Source of the DNA: Zygnema cylindricum
Lineage: Eukaryota; Streptophyta; Zygnematophyceae; Zygnematales; Zygnemataceae
Reading direction: 5' to 3'
Length of the DNA stretch: 64,000 bases
NCBI GenBank assembly: GCA_037447655.1
Contig: JBBHKE010001593.1
Location: forward strand, 8,807-72,806
A model generated the notes under the pieces. It made no database searches. It was not told the DNA's origin and worked only from the letters and a program-made list of their open reading frames with translations. Shown one piece after another: positions 9,815 to 22,752 of this stretch (the first letter of the stretch is position 1; every line of letters begins with the position of its first letter). Made by a program: the position numbers and the translations under genes.

Positions 9815-11013
9815 TCTGCGCGCAACAAAAATCGTCTCTGCGATTTGCAATTCCCTATTTTTTTTCCTACACTTATAATTATCTACAGTAATAGCGATTC
9901 ACTCTGTGGTGACGCTGACAGTGTCACAAGGAAAGTATGACGTAGAAACGTCACAGAAAAACATGAAGTCTACCACCAGACAGAAAAATATGACGTCTTC
10001 AATGTCACGTCTTACATGACGATCGTTGTTTTCGCATATCGAAACCGTACGTAGAATCTTTACTACAAGACAATTTATTCTCGCTAAACTACGATAGCAT
10101 CGAAAAAATCATAAATCTAGTGCGGTCAACACAAAGTACGTAAAGTGACACCACGACATCGCCCGTACATACCCACCAACGAGTCGACAAGTCTGGTCGA
10201 CGATGAACGAAGAAAAACATTTATTCGCTGTACGGCAGGCAGCAGCCCACTGATAACGAACGGAAAAGTTTTGAATTGTACATTGTTGTCACGTAGATAG
10301 ACGGAGTGACAGGAGGTATCAGGTCCGGCTGAAGTCATATCGAACTAAAAGTGAGCATGTTATTTCGTGCGTCTCCGTCAATATCGTATGAAGTTCCGGA
10401 ATTTCTACCACTGGTAAGTTACTAATGTACTAATTCTGCTCATTTTCATGAAACTGGATATCAAAATTCGCCATTTCATTAGTTTTCAACCTAAAGGCGC
10501 ACGGTTAATAATTAAAGTACGACTGAAGGTTTACGTTATATACATCGACAATTTGTCGACGATGGAAATATAGTTTTTATTTTTCGGGCAGCGTCGTCAG
10601 AGTTAATGTACAAACCCTTGGTAAAACAAAATCCTTATTTCCTGGTCAGAACTAGAGTCCGTACAAAAAAAATATTTACGGATTACATGATACCGGTAGG
10701 TATTTTGTAGTGGTGAAACTTACGGCGCATTTCGCACGGTGAAACGATCACAGGGTTCACCACACTGAGGAAACATGTAAGGAACACTCCCTGTACCGTA
10801 TGCGACAAAGTTCGCACTCATGTGGTATCCTTTATCTGCCGAATGCTTAGTACGGTACGTACTGGAGTGTACGGCATCACCTTTTGCGGACGTATTTCAC
10901 CTGTGATTGGCTGAATGGAAAATGGACCGTTTCATGTCATGTCTCAAATCCGTCCAACAGTAAAAGACGAATTTCAAAGGTTGGAGGCAACGAGCAGGAT
11001 TTCTTCTCCCATA
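9815..11013. repeat. ~1.2 kb repeat, copy 2
   Basis: Direct-orientation partner of 5854-7022. The 9815-10495 part is the same as copy 1 by eye. 10496-10794 is unique here, and 10795-11013 resembles 6790-7022 with indels. No gene is recognised. Confidence 0.8.
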
Positions 11014-11809
11014 CTTCTATTCTAAAGGCGACTGCAACTCTTAACCTTTTGTTTTCTTAACCTATTTTATTGCCAGAGCTTTGTCCAACTTCTTTTGACT
11101 CTTACAGACACTTATAATTAATACATTTCCTAGGGTTTCTTTCTCTCCTTTGTGCTCAGATGGTTTACCCTTTTGCAGAATAAAATAAAGCCTTTTCTTT
11201 CTTTGCAGAAACGAAAGATTGTCATTTGCGTTGACTTTTTCAAGAATGTTAACTCGCTGGCGGTTATTATGTTGTCTTTTTGCAATGATGCGTACGGACA
11301 CTGTCAGTTCAGCTGTAATGTGAGTATGCAGTCGAGACTAAGCTGCCACAATCCATTTTAGCTTCTCTTAGGAACCGAGGTTCAATTGCAGGAATATCTT
11401 TTATGGTTGTTGATGGCGGTAAAATATTCATGTTACTTTCTACAAATTACCTTCTTTCATTTCTATTTTTATAGAGAGGAAAAGGTTTAACATCGCTGTG
11501 AAACATTTGTTGGTTTGCTAAACACCTGGCATAAACGAGGCAATATGTTAAGTGCTATTTAATTATTCTTATAAAGCTGCTAATGAAATACAAATTTGGT
11601 TTTTGCTTTAGCGTTGATCTCCATTATGCTGAATTTTAGCTTTTAGTTTTTCTGTTAGTCTATCTTCCAATAACATATAACGTTTTCATGTTGGATATGA
11701 GGTGGTTGTCTTTCTTTTGCCTGGAGATTTCTTCATTCTGCAGGAATGTATTATTACCCTATAAGAAGCTTTGCAATATATGCATTTTCCTTAAGGTGGT
11801 TTTGCCGCA
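11014..11809. other. Region upstream of the 263-codon ORF; nothing firm
   Basis: AT-rich sequence with acceptor-like tracts (TTCTGCAG at 11738-11745, TTTTTATAG at 11467-11475) that could serve an upstream exon of the ORF at 11810. No upstream exon could be supported by family resemblance. Confidence 0.3.
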
Positions 11810-12601
11810 ATGGGATGCAGGGGATCTCAAAATGGAGATGGGCGAGCTTTGCAACCTCATACGCTCTCGCCTCCGGCTGTTTGGACTTCCGACAGTCAAA
11901 TAAAATTAAATAAGGCGAAAGAGGAGCTCCTACGTGGCACTTGGAGGGAAAAGGCAGCTGAAGGAGGCAAGAGAGAGCACACTAACAGAGCATATAGCAG
12001 ACCGTCACAAAGTCGAAGGATCCGGAAAAAGGGACATGGTATAAAGGAAACCGACATACTTAGAGTGGCAACCAGTGCACAAACAGTTGGAATTGTCGAA
12101 GAGAAAGGGGCTGAATCGCCAAAGAAGGTAGAGAGACCGGGAAATAGTGAAGACATGTTTGGCAGATTAGTGGAGGAGGGTGCACAAAGAGTTGACCAGT
12201 CGAGTCTTAACGACATGGATGGTTATCGAGATCCGATATCAAGGAGGAGGTTGTTATATAGCAGTTTGAACAGTTTGAGAGGCCCCAAAACTCAGGGAAG
12301 AATCTCATGGGTTGGAAGAATAGGCATCATTCTCGGGCCAAACATTCACGACTTCAATCGGCTGAGAGGTCAATTGGGTGGGGGTCAGGAGGGAGAGTGG
12401 GAAGGTGAGGCGTTAGGGTTAGAGGAGAAAGAAAAACTGAGGCTAAGAAGTCAGCTTGAGGGTGAATGGGAGGGAGATGGTATTCTCGGATTGGTCGAAG
12501 AAGACGGGGGAATTGATGAGGGGGAGGAGAAAGATGAAGATGATGAGATGGGAGAGTTTGTTTTTAAAGAACTTCCAGTGAATGCTCAGATAAAAGACTG
12601 A
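11810..12601 (+). CDS. Hypothetical protein, possibly N-myristoylated
   Basis: A 263-codon open frame starts MGCRGSQNGDG. I do not recognise the family. Visible traits: the Gly-2/Cys-3 start fits N-myristoylation plus palmitoylation; the middle is basic and Ser/Arg-rich ('RPSQSRRIRKKGHG'); 'ISWVGRIGIILGPNIHDF' is a hydrophobic patch; and the last 60 residues are strongly acidic with Glu/Asp runs ('DEGEEKDEDDEMGEF'). The long open frame in AT-rich surroundings suggests a real exon. If an intron ends at the AG of GATGCAG (11814-11820), the start would lie elsewhere and the MGC motif would be fortuitous. No introns are apparent inside. Confidence 0.45.
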   Translation: MGCRGSQNGDGRALQPHTLSPPAVWTSDSQIKLNKAKEELLRGTWREKAAEGGKREHTNRAYSRPSQSRRIRKKGHGIKETDILRVATSAQTVGIVEEKGAESPKKVERPGNSEDMFGRLVEEGAQRVDQSSLNDMDGYRDPISRRRLLYSSLNSLRGPKTQGRISWVGRIGIILGPNIHDFNRLRGQLGGGQEGEWEGEALGLEEKEKLRLRSQLEGEWEGDGILGLVEEDGGIDEGEEKDEDDEMGEFVFKELPVNAQIKD

Positions 12602-15286
12602 GCCGATTGGAGGAGAAAGTTGATATGGTTTGGGAGAGAGAGAGAGAGAGATGTCTAAGCAGAAGAGTGTAAAGTATGGACAAGACACCTTTTCCTCTTT
12701 TAAAAAGAACTAAAAGGAGTTGTGAGTCGAAGGACCAGAGACAGACCTCAACCAGGGCTCTAATTTTAATTCCAATGTAGGATTTTGAGTGAGGCTGAGA
12801 TTATCGTGGGATCGAAAACGATTAATCTCCCTTTCTTTTCTTACATTACAAATTTTTGTTTTTCGTCCGGTGTTACTTCACCACCATAATGATGCTATCA
12901 CTCCGAAACTCTAAAGGTGGTAGGCTACCAAATCTCTGTCACGCGACGGATATAGTCAAAATTAAAAATATTTCCTGTTTCAGGACTTTAATAAGGTTTA
13001 TTACACCATGTTACTTTTCATGCGACTGTCCATGCTCCTTTTAGAAGTTTAGTAAATCTGAGCCCTCCAGTAGTTGGAACTTACCTGTCAGGTAGCATAG
13101 CCTGTGACATCTGTCATTTAGTGTTTATCTTAACTTCCGCCTTATTTTTTGCCTTTTTTGTATATGCAATCTCTATGTACATCCCTGGTGGTTTCTAATT
13201 TAGTCAGTTGACTATGTAGACATCCATTAATCAATGGATGACTTTATTGAAGAAAAAAAGATTTCACTTGTATGCAGTTTACAATAATATATTTTTGATG
13301 GTTTAAACCATCAACGGTAGAGAATCGATTTTGTAACATGACAATATATTTTTCACTTAATGACGATACCAGGGAGAGTTTTGCCTCTTCCTCTCCTATG
13401 TCTGCGGTGTGAAAAACCTAATAATATTAATTATAATACTAATAATAACAATAATATTAATGATATTAATTAGCTATTAATACAACAGTTATTATAGCAA
13501 GTAAAATAGCTCTCCAAATCTTTTCTCGGAACTAGCCTTCCTGAATCATTTTTTGCTAATTTATTAATTGGTTTTCTTAAAAGCAAAGCTTTTGACTTAG
13601 TTGCTGATTCACCTGGGTTTTCAACAGTTTAATTTGTATATGGGGCACTTTTAGAGCTTACATGACTTAAATAGTGTGAGGATGATTTGATTTGTGTATA
13701 ATTTGGGTACACCTTGTGTGTTTAATCTGTGTATTTGTGTGTGCCCAATATTTTGTGTAATAATTTACACAAATCACATTCGCAATAACAGTTATTTGTA
13801 TTTGTGTACGATTTTGTGTAAAGATTTGTGTATGTGTTTTATTTGTTGTAATGATTATTTTGTTTATTTGACCGTTTTTCTGCACAGTTTGTCTTTTTCT
13901 GAACCATCGTAGAAATTTGTTTGAGTGGAACAGGGAGAAGAATATAACTTAAAATGTGGAAAAATGTGGAAACAAGGAGAAGAATAAAACTAAAGTGGAA
14001 ACAAAGAGAGGAATAAAACTAGAATGTGGAAACCACGAGAGAATATCTGCAGCTTCACAAATTAGAGTTGATATATGAGTCTGTGGAGAAGGTGCTGAAG
14101 AAGTGGTAAAGAATAATTTACGTGACTAAGTCTTGCCAAACAAAACTTATAAAAAAAATGCGGATTTTTTGTTAAGTTTAATGTTTTGCCATGAGTTTCA
14201 ATATGAGGCAACAATCATGTAGCATTTTTAACATGTATTCTTAATTTATGGCAAAATACCAATTCAAATCAACTCTTTCAGCGAAGGGCAGTGTACTATA
14301 CTTGGTTGATGCTTAGCTCGTGCAAGTAAAAGGATTGCCACACTAATTCCCACACAACAACCTACACCACAGTATTATTTTCTAATATTCTACCGCAGGT
14401 TACAGTGCAACTGTAGTCGTGCATATATCTCAACAAGCAAGGATGTATGCAGAACCAGCCGTACAGCAGAAAAGATGGATCAGGTTTTTTAGGGATAAAA
14501 CTGAAAAACTAGGAGCAGGGCAAAAAAAAAAAAAAAAGTAGTGTGAACACATTAAAATGGCCCCGTGAATCAAAGGCTACACTTGGGATGTCGGCTGATG
14601 AGGGCATATTTTTGACGTGCTACACAAAGGTTGTTGCCCTCCTGCTGCTTATTCAATGACATTTTGTACTTTAATGAAATTGCACGAAGATGTGCCTTAC
14701 ACCTCCAAAAAAAAAGTTGTTGATGCGGATGAAAATAAAAATGATAACATGAGTTAAGCCTTTTACCAAAACGTCAATATGATATGTTGCTACTAAGAGA
14801 AATGACTAAGAAAGAAATTCGCCGTACGATCATGTTCGTCTCCAGCCATATTATTATCATCGATATTATAAAACTTCGCATAGGCACATTCACTTATATC
14901 AGGTGGTCTATCCATGCAAAAAAGACAAAATTGAAATGAACATTAAAGTAATTCCCGTATCCGCAACTGTATCTGATGGGACTGACATCATCATGTGACA
15001 CAGCAAACAACTTTTCCAGCGAACAAATCACAACCCACGTAGTTATTTCACATCTAATGTCATCCTTAAAAAGTAGTGATTTCATACGAGCCTTCCTGAT
15101 TCATGAATCCAATAGTAAAAAGCACAGCCACTTGTCGTTTGGTACAAAATTCCTGAACAGCCATCCTACTTCATCTTTTTTTTTTTTTTTTCACCTATAT
15201 GTGCCTACTAGGACAGAAACATCATCGTCGACACCAAAGTAATCAAACCTTAGTCAACATCGTACCACTATTACTGTTCCATAAGA

Positions 15287-15317
<31 letters not shown>

Positions 15318-15731
15318 GACATGTTCAAACCTTGTTTGATTTGATACCAGAGCAGTACCACCATTACTGTTCCACGAACACTCCCATGTATTCAAACCTT
15401 CTTCGAATATCCCACCACTATTTCGGTTCCATAAAACACTCCGAAGTCTTCAAACCTAATCTCTAAAAAAGCGATATCTACACACCTATGTACATCTTTG
15501 CATGAAAATCATACAACATCTTGTTACAGAACTATATACAATGTGGAATAGAGATGGCATATCCAATCACAACCATTCTACTTTCCCAAAATACAATTTT
15601 GTGCTACCTCTTCATCCCATATGATCATACAAGACAGGAACCATACGACTTCGAAAGAACCTCCTGATTTAACAACGGCCACGAAATTTCCAGTTCTCGG
15701 CGAATGAGAAACAGTTTTGTTGTTTCTTCGA
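12602..15731. other. Intergenic, AT-rich, simple repeats
   Basis: No gene could be supported. It holds (AG)n at 12638-12650, a TAATAATATTAAT-type repeat at 13420-13490, a TTTGTGTA-rich stretch at 13690-13850, runs of A (14523-14538) and T (15178-15192), and a (CT)n tract at 15290-15318. Four dispersed segments with 'CACTATTACTGTTCC'-like text at 15250-15440 look like a degenerate ~100 bp repeat in the 3' region of the next gene. Confidence 0.4.
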
Positions 15732-18700
15732 TTATAGCTCGAATGAGCCTTTGAACTTCTTCGATGAAAAGTAACGCTTTCGGTGGTTGTGCTCATTGTG
15801 GGATAAACAAACGAGAAACGCGAAAGCACAAATAATCCACAGTATAATAATGACAACTGTCGCAGCCTTTTGTGGCCCCTTCATGGCGTTCCAACGTTCA
15901 GAGAGAGCTTCTTTCACCTGATCATAAGACGAATAAACACATAATAAGAGTTCAGTCATCTCTTCCTCTCTTTCTTTGAAATAATGGGGAGGGAAGGACA
16001 GGCTTTCCCTCTCTCCCAACACAAAAAAGTCAGTCATCAATATGTCCCTTAGTGCAGCACGCCTACGGATAATCTTGAGTCTGGATCCAGAATCATGAAA
16101 CATAACCCAACTAACATTAAATGTGAACCTACGGAAACATACAGAACCTTCTAAACAAGTTTTGAGAAAAAAATTGTGGAAAACCCCATGTGACAAATAA
16201 ATAGGATTCGCCCAAACTGGTTGAACATCTATCCTCGCCAAACGATTGCAACAAAAGATTCGCTAATACATTGTTGAAGTAGAATAAATGTGAATATACT
16301 ATTTATTTATGACCTTATTATCATAGAAACTAATTCTTTAGTGCCTTATGCACAATAAGGACTTAAGAAACACCCCTTACAAGTTTATCCAGATACCAAA
16401 TCGATCAAAAAACTAGAAACTAAAAGGTGCCTGGAGCAACAGTCTTCGAGCACAAACATCCCTTAAGACACATTTGTGTCATCAAATAGAGGTCATCAAC
16501 TTGATAGCCTAACCCAATTGGAAACATCTTGAAGGATGTTAATACTACAGAATCATAAACGTTTTGCCTAGTTAAGGATAGGCCCCAGGATACAATATTT
16601 CTCTGAAATTTTAAGCATAAGTAAAAAGTTTTGGAGAGGCACGAACCTGTGTTGTAGCAGAAGTAACAAAGTCGGGCTTATATTGGAGATTACGGTCGGC
16701 CCGGTAAAGGGCAAACTCAAGCATTTCCAGGAGAGCCATATCTTCTGTTACATCGACATCTTCTTTGTCTTTAACGGTTCGTCGAGTGTATCCTGCTCTC
16801 ATACATAAAAACGGTCATTTGAGCTCAATACAATATCCATTCTGCCCGTGATAATATGATGTACAAATGCTTCTTTACTTGAAGGAATGGCTCAGCTTAT
16901 AACCGCATTCTGGTGACCCTACATTTTACACCCAGTTGAACTTCGTTTGTGGACAATAAAAAGTGTCATGTTTCTCTTTCAAGAATGTATCCAAGTTGTT
17001 TAGGAACTAAAAAGAACCATCAGTTCATCCCCCACCCTTCCTACATGATGTCATCATTGCATAAGGACACAAAGCCTTAAAAAATTTGTTCTTGAAACTA
17101 CTTAAGAATCCTTATGGAGATTCATGAAAAACCATGAATAGAAAAATACTTCCACAACCTGTTGGTGGCACATTGCTTGGAAATCAATGTCTTTTCTTAC
17201 CTGCAATATCGAAAACATAGTCCACAGGAGACACTCCCATAATTTTGCCGAGGAAAATCTGAGTTTCAATCCGATCGTCAGTCGTAAGCCGATCCCCATG
17301 TGTCATAACAAGTACTGGGCGGTCATCTGAGGAACAAAACATTTCCAAACGTGAAAGAAAATGAATAAGCAGATACCCTTTTCGTTTTGCTTCTGCAATT
17401 AAAAAATCAAAATGTCTTTTAGGGCATTGACCATTTGATTTTCAGTAACATCTACAAGATGATAAATCGGGGAAATTATTCCTTTTGTCACCTAAGCGAG
17501 AGAAGATGTAGAACATACTTTGAATGGGGACGTCATGAGAAATCTAGATAACTCACAGATTGCAACACAGAAATCTCCTTCCAGTTTACACACTAATGTA
17601 GAACTCAATCGTTCAAAAAACGGAAGCCTGTCAGGAAATACAAACGTACCTTTCACAGAGAGGTATGGGCTGGTGCACAAACGTTTCAAATTTCGAATAC
17701 CCATTTCATCTCCTCGCCTAATCATCTGGTGCAGCGATACTGCTGACACCACTAAAATGACAAAGTTAACTCTCCGTTTCTTGGCCAGCGTATGGTGCCC
17801 AAGCCGAGCTCTGGCGTCCAAATTTTCCTTCTCACCACTGCTGTCGGAAAGTCTGCATTACAAAAAAAGTGGCAACAACTACACCAAAAATAAATTTCTG
17901 CATCCAAAAAAAAAAATCTTATGCCGGTAACACCGTTTAGTCATCCACAACTAGCGTTTTGAGGTTTTATGAGGTATTTAGGGTTTTCAGAGCAGGAAAA
18001 TAGCTGAAATGCTGACCAGCATAACTAGAAAGTAATTCTCCATGTTCAACAGACAATCACATCAAACAGTAAATAAAAAAACAGGAAGGACGACAGTTGT
18101 CATGCTCAGACTAACATTGGGAAAAACAGGAACGGCTAACAGGCAGCTGAATTGAAAAAACCACTAGACAAACAAACATCCGTTGCAATAAGAAACAAGA
18201 AATCGTACTCAAGACACAAAGTACATACACACAACAGAAAACCAACTAACCGCAACAAAAGTTCAACACGTCCTGAAGTTCGGAAATTTTTGTACCTCAC
18301 TACTTTCTGACCGTGACGTACACCATTGATCATCCAGCTTTGGATAATCGCACGACCCTCCTCAGTGTCGACAGATGGCAATCCACGGCTGTCAAACACA
18401 GCAACCTTGCCAGCTTCTCCACATACATCGTACTCCTCTAAGAGGAAAGTACCATTTTCACCTTGTTGAGCTGCGATAACATAGGCCAGAAAATGTCAAC
18501 AAAGCACAGAATACACTGACGACTTGAACATTTAACAAATTGAGTACCACTCTTTCCAAAGACGATTATATATAGTTCCAGTCCATAAGTCCCGACGAGG
18601 CTTAATGAAGTACAAAAAGCCAGCAAAAACGTATAAAAAATAAAATCACTTTAATCAGCAAAAATACCAATAAGCGCAAAAGTTGATAGGCAATTGAGGA

Positions 18701-19679
18701 AACACATTGTTGGAAACTGCTCTAAAACTCACCAAGAACTTGTGCGAAATCAAACCCCTCTGTCTTCTGGTTAAGAACTCGGATCATGTTGTTAACCAAA
18801 GTACTCTTCCCGACTCCCATAGGCCCCACCAAAAGTAGAGTTGTGACCTCGGGAATATCATACTCATCCAAAGATTTCCCTCCTGCCGGGCGGAGGTCTT
18901 TTCCTGGAGCATATCTGGAAGTTCCAATTTTGACAGAGAGAAAAAAGAAGTCACATTGTCATATTGTCAATATAAACTGACAAATAACATAACACTTTTG
19001 AAGCAATGGGGGAAAGACGAGGGATATAGAAGTGTCAGAGTGGGAACAATAAATTGGAATGCACAAAATTTTGTCTATAAAGTGATTGGCAGGCTGGTCT
19101 ACTATAAGAAAGTATTGCCCCATTTCTATCCCCTTCGACCCCTTTTTTACTGTCTATCATTCGACCTCACATTCTCGTTGCTTTCCTGCCGTATTTGTTT
19201 GCACTTGCTATTGCATGGACTATGGAGCTTACCAAGCTCCAAACACAAGATTACTTTCAAACTTTCTTTCGGAGCTCCTCAAACTTATCATGAAAGAGGG
19301 ACTTATTAGGGGAGAAGATAAGAAATATACAAGAAAAGACTGGGAACATTACATCGAAATGCATAAGATCTTGTATTGAAAGCAAACAAAGTTCTTACGT
19401 GCAAATTTTCTTACGGAGCTCCTCGAACTTATTGCTTCGTGCCCGGTTCACAAGGGACTGCCTCTTTTGGAGAAGCAACTGCTTGAGTTCTTCAGTTTCA
19501 GTTGAGTCCTCTACAGAAGAAACATTCGTCTCACTAAAACTGGTGTGATGGGCTCCACCTTCACTTTCCCTGGGAGAGACAACATCTGTAGGAAGAGGAA
19601 AGAATCCACCTCCAACTTCGTCTATGTCTCTAAGACTGGGAGCAATAATATCTGTCCAGTCTGTAAGCGGTTCCTTCAT
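15732..19679 (-). CDS. Membrane-anchored P-loop GTPase-like protein (plant family)
   Basis: Seven-exon model on the minus strand: 19679-19399, 18914-18733, 18437-18296, 17852-17650, 17326-17201, 16792-16647, 15917-15732, with GT-AG borders and closing phases (421 aa). Exon 2 carries Walker A 'LLVGPMGVGKSTLVNNM'; exon 3 has 'VAVFDSRGLPSVD' (G3-like DxxG) and 'WMINGVRHGQKVV'; exon 5 has 'VLVMTHGDRLTTDD' (G4-like THGD) and 'FLGKIMGVSPVDYVFDI'; exon 6 has 'MLEFALYRADRNLQYKP'. These match the poorly characterised plant P-loop NTPase family, distantly like IFI44-type GTPases. The last exon ends in one hydrophobic segment (ATVVIIILWIICAFAFLV) and a short basic tail, so it is probably tail-anchored. 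The chosen ATG follows an acceptor by 5 bases; an upstream exon is possible. Confidence 0.85.
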
Positions 19680-19684
19680 ACTCT

Positions 19685-21364
19685 CTGTAAAGAATCAAAT
19701 GTACGAATTGTCAGAAGGAAAGTGACACGGCAAAAATCAAACACCTCCAGGAATTTCTACACAGCATATTTTTTTTGTCCTTGTGACGCTGTAAAACATG
19801 ATGCGTAGACTCAGTGTGCACTAGTAAATTATTTCCACCTGCAAAAAGATCCTTTCTTCAATTCAACAACTGTATTAAGATACAACACATGTTGCCTGGT
19901 AACTGAAAAGTCAAATGTTTGATGTCAATTATGGCAGGAAAATGGATATTGCAATGCTGGCGGAAATGTTTGCGGAAACAGAAAATTACCTCCCCCCATT
20001 GGATACCGCAAATCACTTCAATTCTGCAAAAAAACAAACATGAAATGAATTCAGAAAGCTGAGAAATTGATCAAAGATTTCAAGGAGAACATCTCCCATG
20101 AAGGGATAATAAAACAAAAAACAAGATTAAAAAATTGCAGCAAATAGAAGAGGCGGCATCTACATGCAATAGAACTTACAAAAAAAGGGAAAGAAACAAG
20201 CTCCAATCTTTCAATTAGGAATCAACTTCCTCTTCTTTTCCAGGGAAGCAAATTGGAAATAAAAGTCAAGTCATTCAGTATCACCAAGTGTTCATCGCTT
20301 CCGTATCCTGAGGAAGTGATTCTGACCGTCCGATCGTCTCCTTATGTGTTCGGTTCAATCGGTCGTGCCTAAGCAGTTTCCGTCAGATGGGCATGCTTTG
20401 GCGACATTTTCTTTGATAATTTTGTCAGATGGTATAAATATTTATTAATTACCCGAATGCTGTCTAGGCCAATCCGAGGTGAGCAGAAGCCAACAATGTT
20501 GGAGTTTTCTATAACGATTGGCCGAAAACTAAAAATTGAAAAGAGTAATAACAAACGGCTGCTGCTCGTACTGCTCTGCCTTTCTTTGGAAAAACCAGAA
20601 AGTACTGTAATGCTGGACGTCAGATCGATTTCAGTGCTGTTCAGCTATTTCAGTTTCGGGCAAGTGGAAATGTTTTCCGGGCAAGGCGACATTTTCTTTG
20701 TTTTGTCCGATGCATCAATGTCCATTATTGTAGCTTCTCTGCTGCTACATATATTGCCAGAATTAAGTTTGAGCCAATCAGGTGGGCAGAAACCAACAAC
20801 GCTGAAGTTTTCTTTGACGAAATTGGTCGAGAATAAAAACCAAAAACGTTAATAACGAACAGCTGCAGCCGTACTGCGTTGCCTTCCTTGAGAAAGCCAA
20901 CAGGAAAAGTACCGACAAGGCCTAAAGGTACGAGAAAAGGCTTAACCTTTTTACCGGACGCTTAAACGTTTGCGAAAGGGCGACTTAGGAGGGGTTTCCG
21001 TGAAGGATTCTAGTATCTGTACGGACTCACTTACTGGCAGCTGTTTTCGAGATGAGCTGTCATCAGGTGGTGCCTGTAACAAGCTCTCGCATACGTGTTT
21101 TGTTATGAGTGTAGCCACTTAGGCTCAAGTTTTGATATGGAGAATCGTCAAAGATTTTTCAAACCATGCAATCTGAATGAATAATTTGTACCTGCGTACT
21201 ATCCCCCTACAAAATTATCCGTACTATGTTATTGTAAAACCCTTCTCGTCGATCTGTCTTTTTTAACGGCTGCTTTTCCAGCCTTGTCTTTTTGTCTTTT
21301 TGAAACGAAAATCTTTCCTTTTCTAACGGTCGAAGCGTGACAGGATTCCAGCAAAAAAAAATCT
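19685..21364. other. Upstream region of the P-loop gene; tandem ~295 bp duplication
   Basis: No gene is seen. About 20385-20620 and 20675-20905 are two diverged direct copies. Shared text includes GGCGACATTTTCTTTG, GCAGAAGCCAACAA / GCAGAAACCAACAA and GTAATAACAAACGGCTGC / GTTAATAACGAACAGCTGC. Promoter elements were not identified with confidence. Confidence 0.5.
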
Positions 21365-21370
21365 TAGATT

Positions 21371-21614
21371 TGGTAGACTCGCGTCTACCTTGTCCTAAAG
21401 CACATGGTATTTGCCACGCGTAAGAACATCAATGGCTGTATGTCGTGGTTCGAACCCTATCGATCCAAGAGTAGTGACCGTATACGGTCGGTGAGGACGC
21501 CGCGATTGCTTCGCAGATGAGGACCCAAAAACAATCGAACGATCAATGTTAGCGCCTCGACCCTTGGAGAAACTTTATCGGATCTCCTGTAAATATGTAA
21601 AAAAAGAAAAAAAC
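21371..21614 (+). mobile_element. tRNA-derived SINE-like element
   Basis: It has a clear RNA polymerase III B-box-like GGTTCGAACCC at 21447-21457, an A-box-like TAAAGCACATGG about 55 bases upstream, a non-tRNA body and an A-rich 3' tail (about 21596-21614). That arrangement is typical of SINEs. Only one copy is in the window, and the 5' end is uncertain. Confidence 0.5.
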
Positions 21615-21660
21615 ATTACGGCACGGTACATAACGTACGGAATCCTATAAACAGATAAAC

Positions 21661-22202
21661 TACACCGCCAATCGTTATTATCGTGTAAGTTTTTTTAGCG
21701 TATAAAAATAATTACCGTGGTGTACGCTATTTAAGAATTTGAAAATTTTGGAAAAAATCATACATTCTAATTGTTTGGTTACGGTAATTTGGATCTTTGA
21801 AAAAAAAAAATGTCGGTCGCAAACATGCTTACACTAATATAGGTTTCCGTACAAAATCTGATAAATCGTACACAAATTGTACATTCACACCGTCGAAACG
21901 CGGCTGTCGGAAAAATATGTGCGAGCGGGATTTTTTATGACCTGGTTTTTTTCCTCTTTAGAACGCACATTCTCATGCGTCCACGGTTACTAAAACTAAT
22001 TTATTGTACTTTTTAACTTAAAAGGTACATTTATGTACGGTCTGACACAGACCGTATACCACTCTATTTAGGAGACAACGTACTGAAAATAACCCTAAAT
22101 AGAATAAAGAAAAAAATAGAATGAACTACACTAATGGAGAATAAATAAAAAAAAAGCGGGACGGAATTAGCGTACACAACGCTAATAACGATTGGCGGTG
22201 TA
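21661..22202. mobile_element. MITE, family B copy 1
   Basis: It starts TACACCGCCAATCGTTATTA and ends ATAACGATTGGCGGTGTA, ~542 bp, non-coding. It is nearly the same as the next unit. Confidence 0.9.
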
Positions 22203-22205
22203 CAG

Positions 22206-22749
22206 TACACCGCCAATCGTTATTAGCGTGTAAGTTTTTTTAGCGTATAAAAATAATTACCGTGGTGTACGCTATTTAAGAATTTGAAAATTTTGGAAAA
22301 AATCATACATTCTAATTGTTTGGTTATGGTAATTTGGATCTTTGAAAAAAAAAAGGTCGGTCGCAAACATGCTTACACTAATATAGGTATCCGTACAAAA
22401 TCTGACAAATCCTACACAAATCGTACATTCACACGGTCGAAACGCGGCTGTCGGACGAATATGTGCGAGCGGGATTTTTTACGACCTGGTTTTTTTCCCT
22501 TTTTATAACGCACATTCTCATGCGTCCGCGGTTACTAAAACTAATTTATTGTACTTTTTAAACATAAAAAGGTACATTTATGTACTGTCTGACACTGACC
22601 TTACACCACTTTATTTACGTGACAACGTACGGAAAATAACCCTAAATAGAATAAAGAAAAAAATAGAATGAACTACACTAATGGAGAATAAAAAAAAAAA
22701 AAGCGGGACGGAATTAGCGTACACAACGCTAATAACGATTGGCGGTGTA
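22206..22749. mobile_element. MITE, family B copy 2
   Basis: Direct head-to-tail neighbour of copy 1, separated only by CAG. Same termini and very high similarity throughout, with scattered substitutions (for example around 22350 and 22430). Confidence 0.9.
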
Positions 22750-22752
22750 CAG

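Noticed and set aside
13667-13912. Overlapping 72-codon ORFs on both strands
   Set aside because: They lie in a TTTGTGTA-rich repetitive stretch and look like by-products of the repeat.
21371-21614. Functional tRNA gene
   Set aside because: Only the B box is convincing; no cloverleaf with acceptor stem could be drawn, and an A-rich tail follows.
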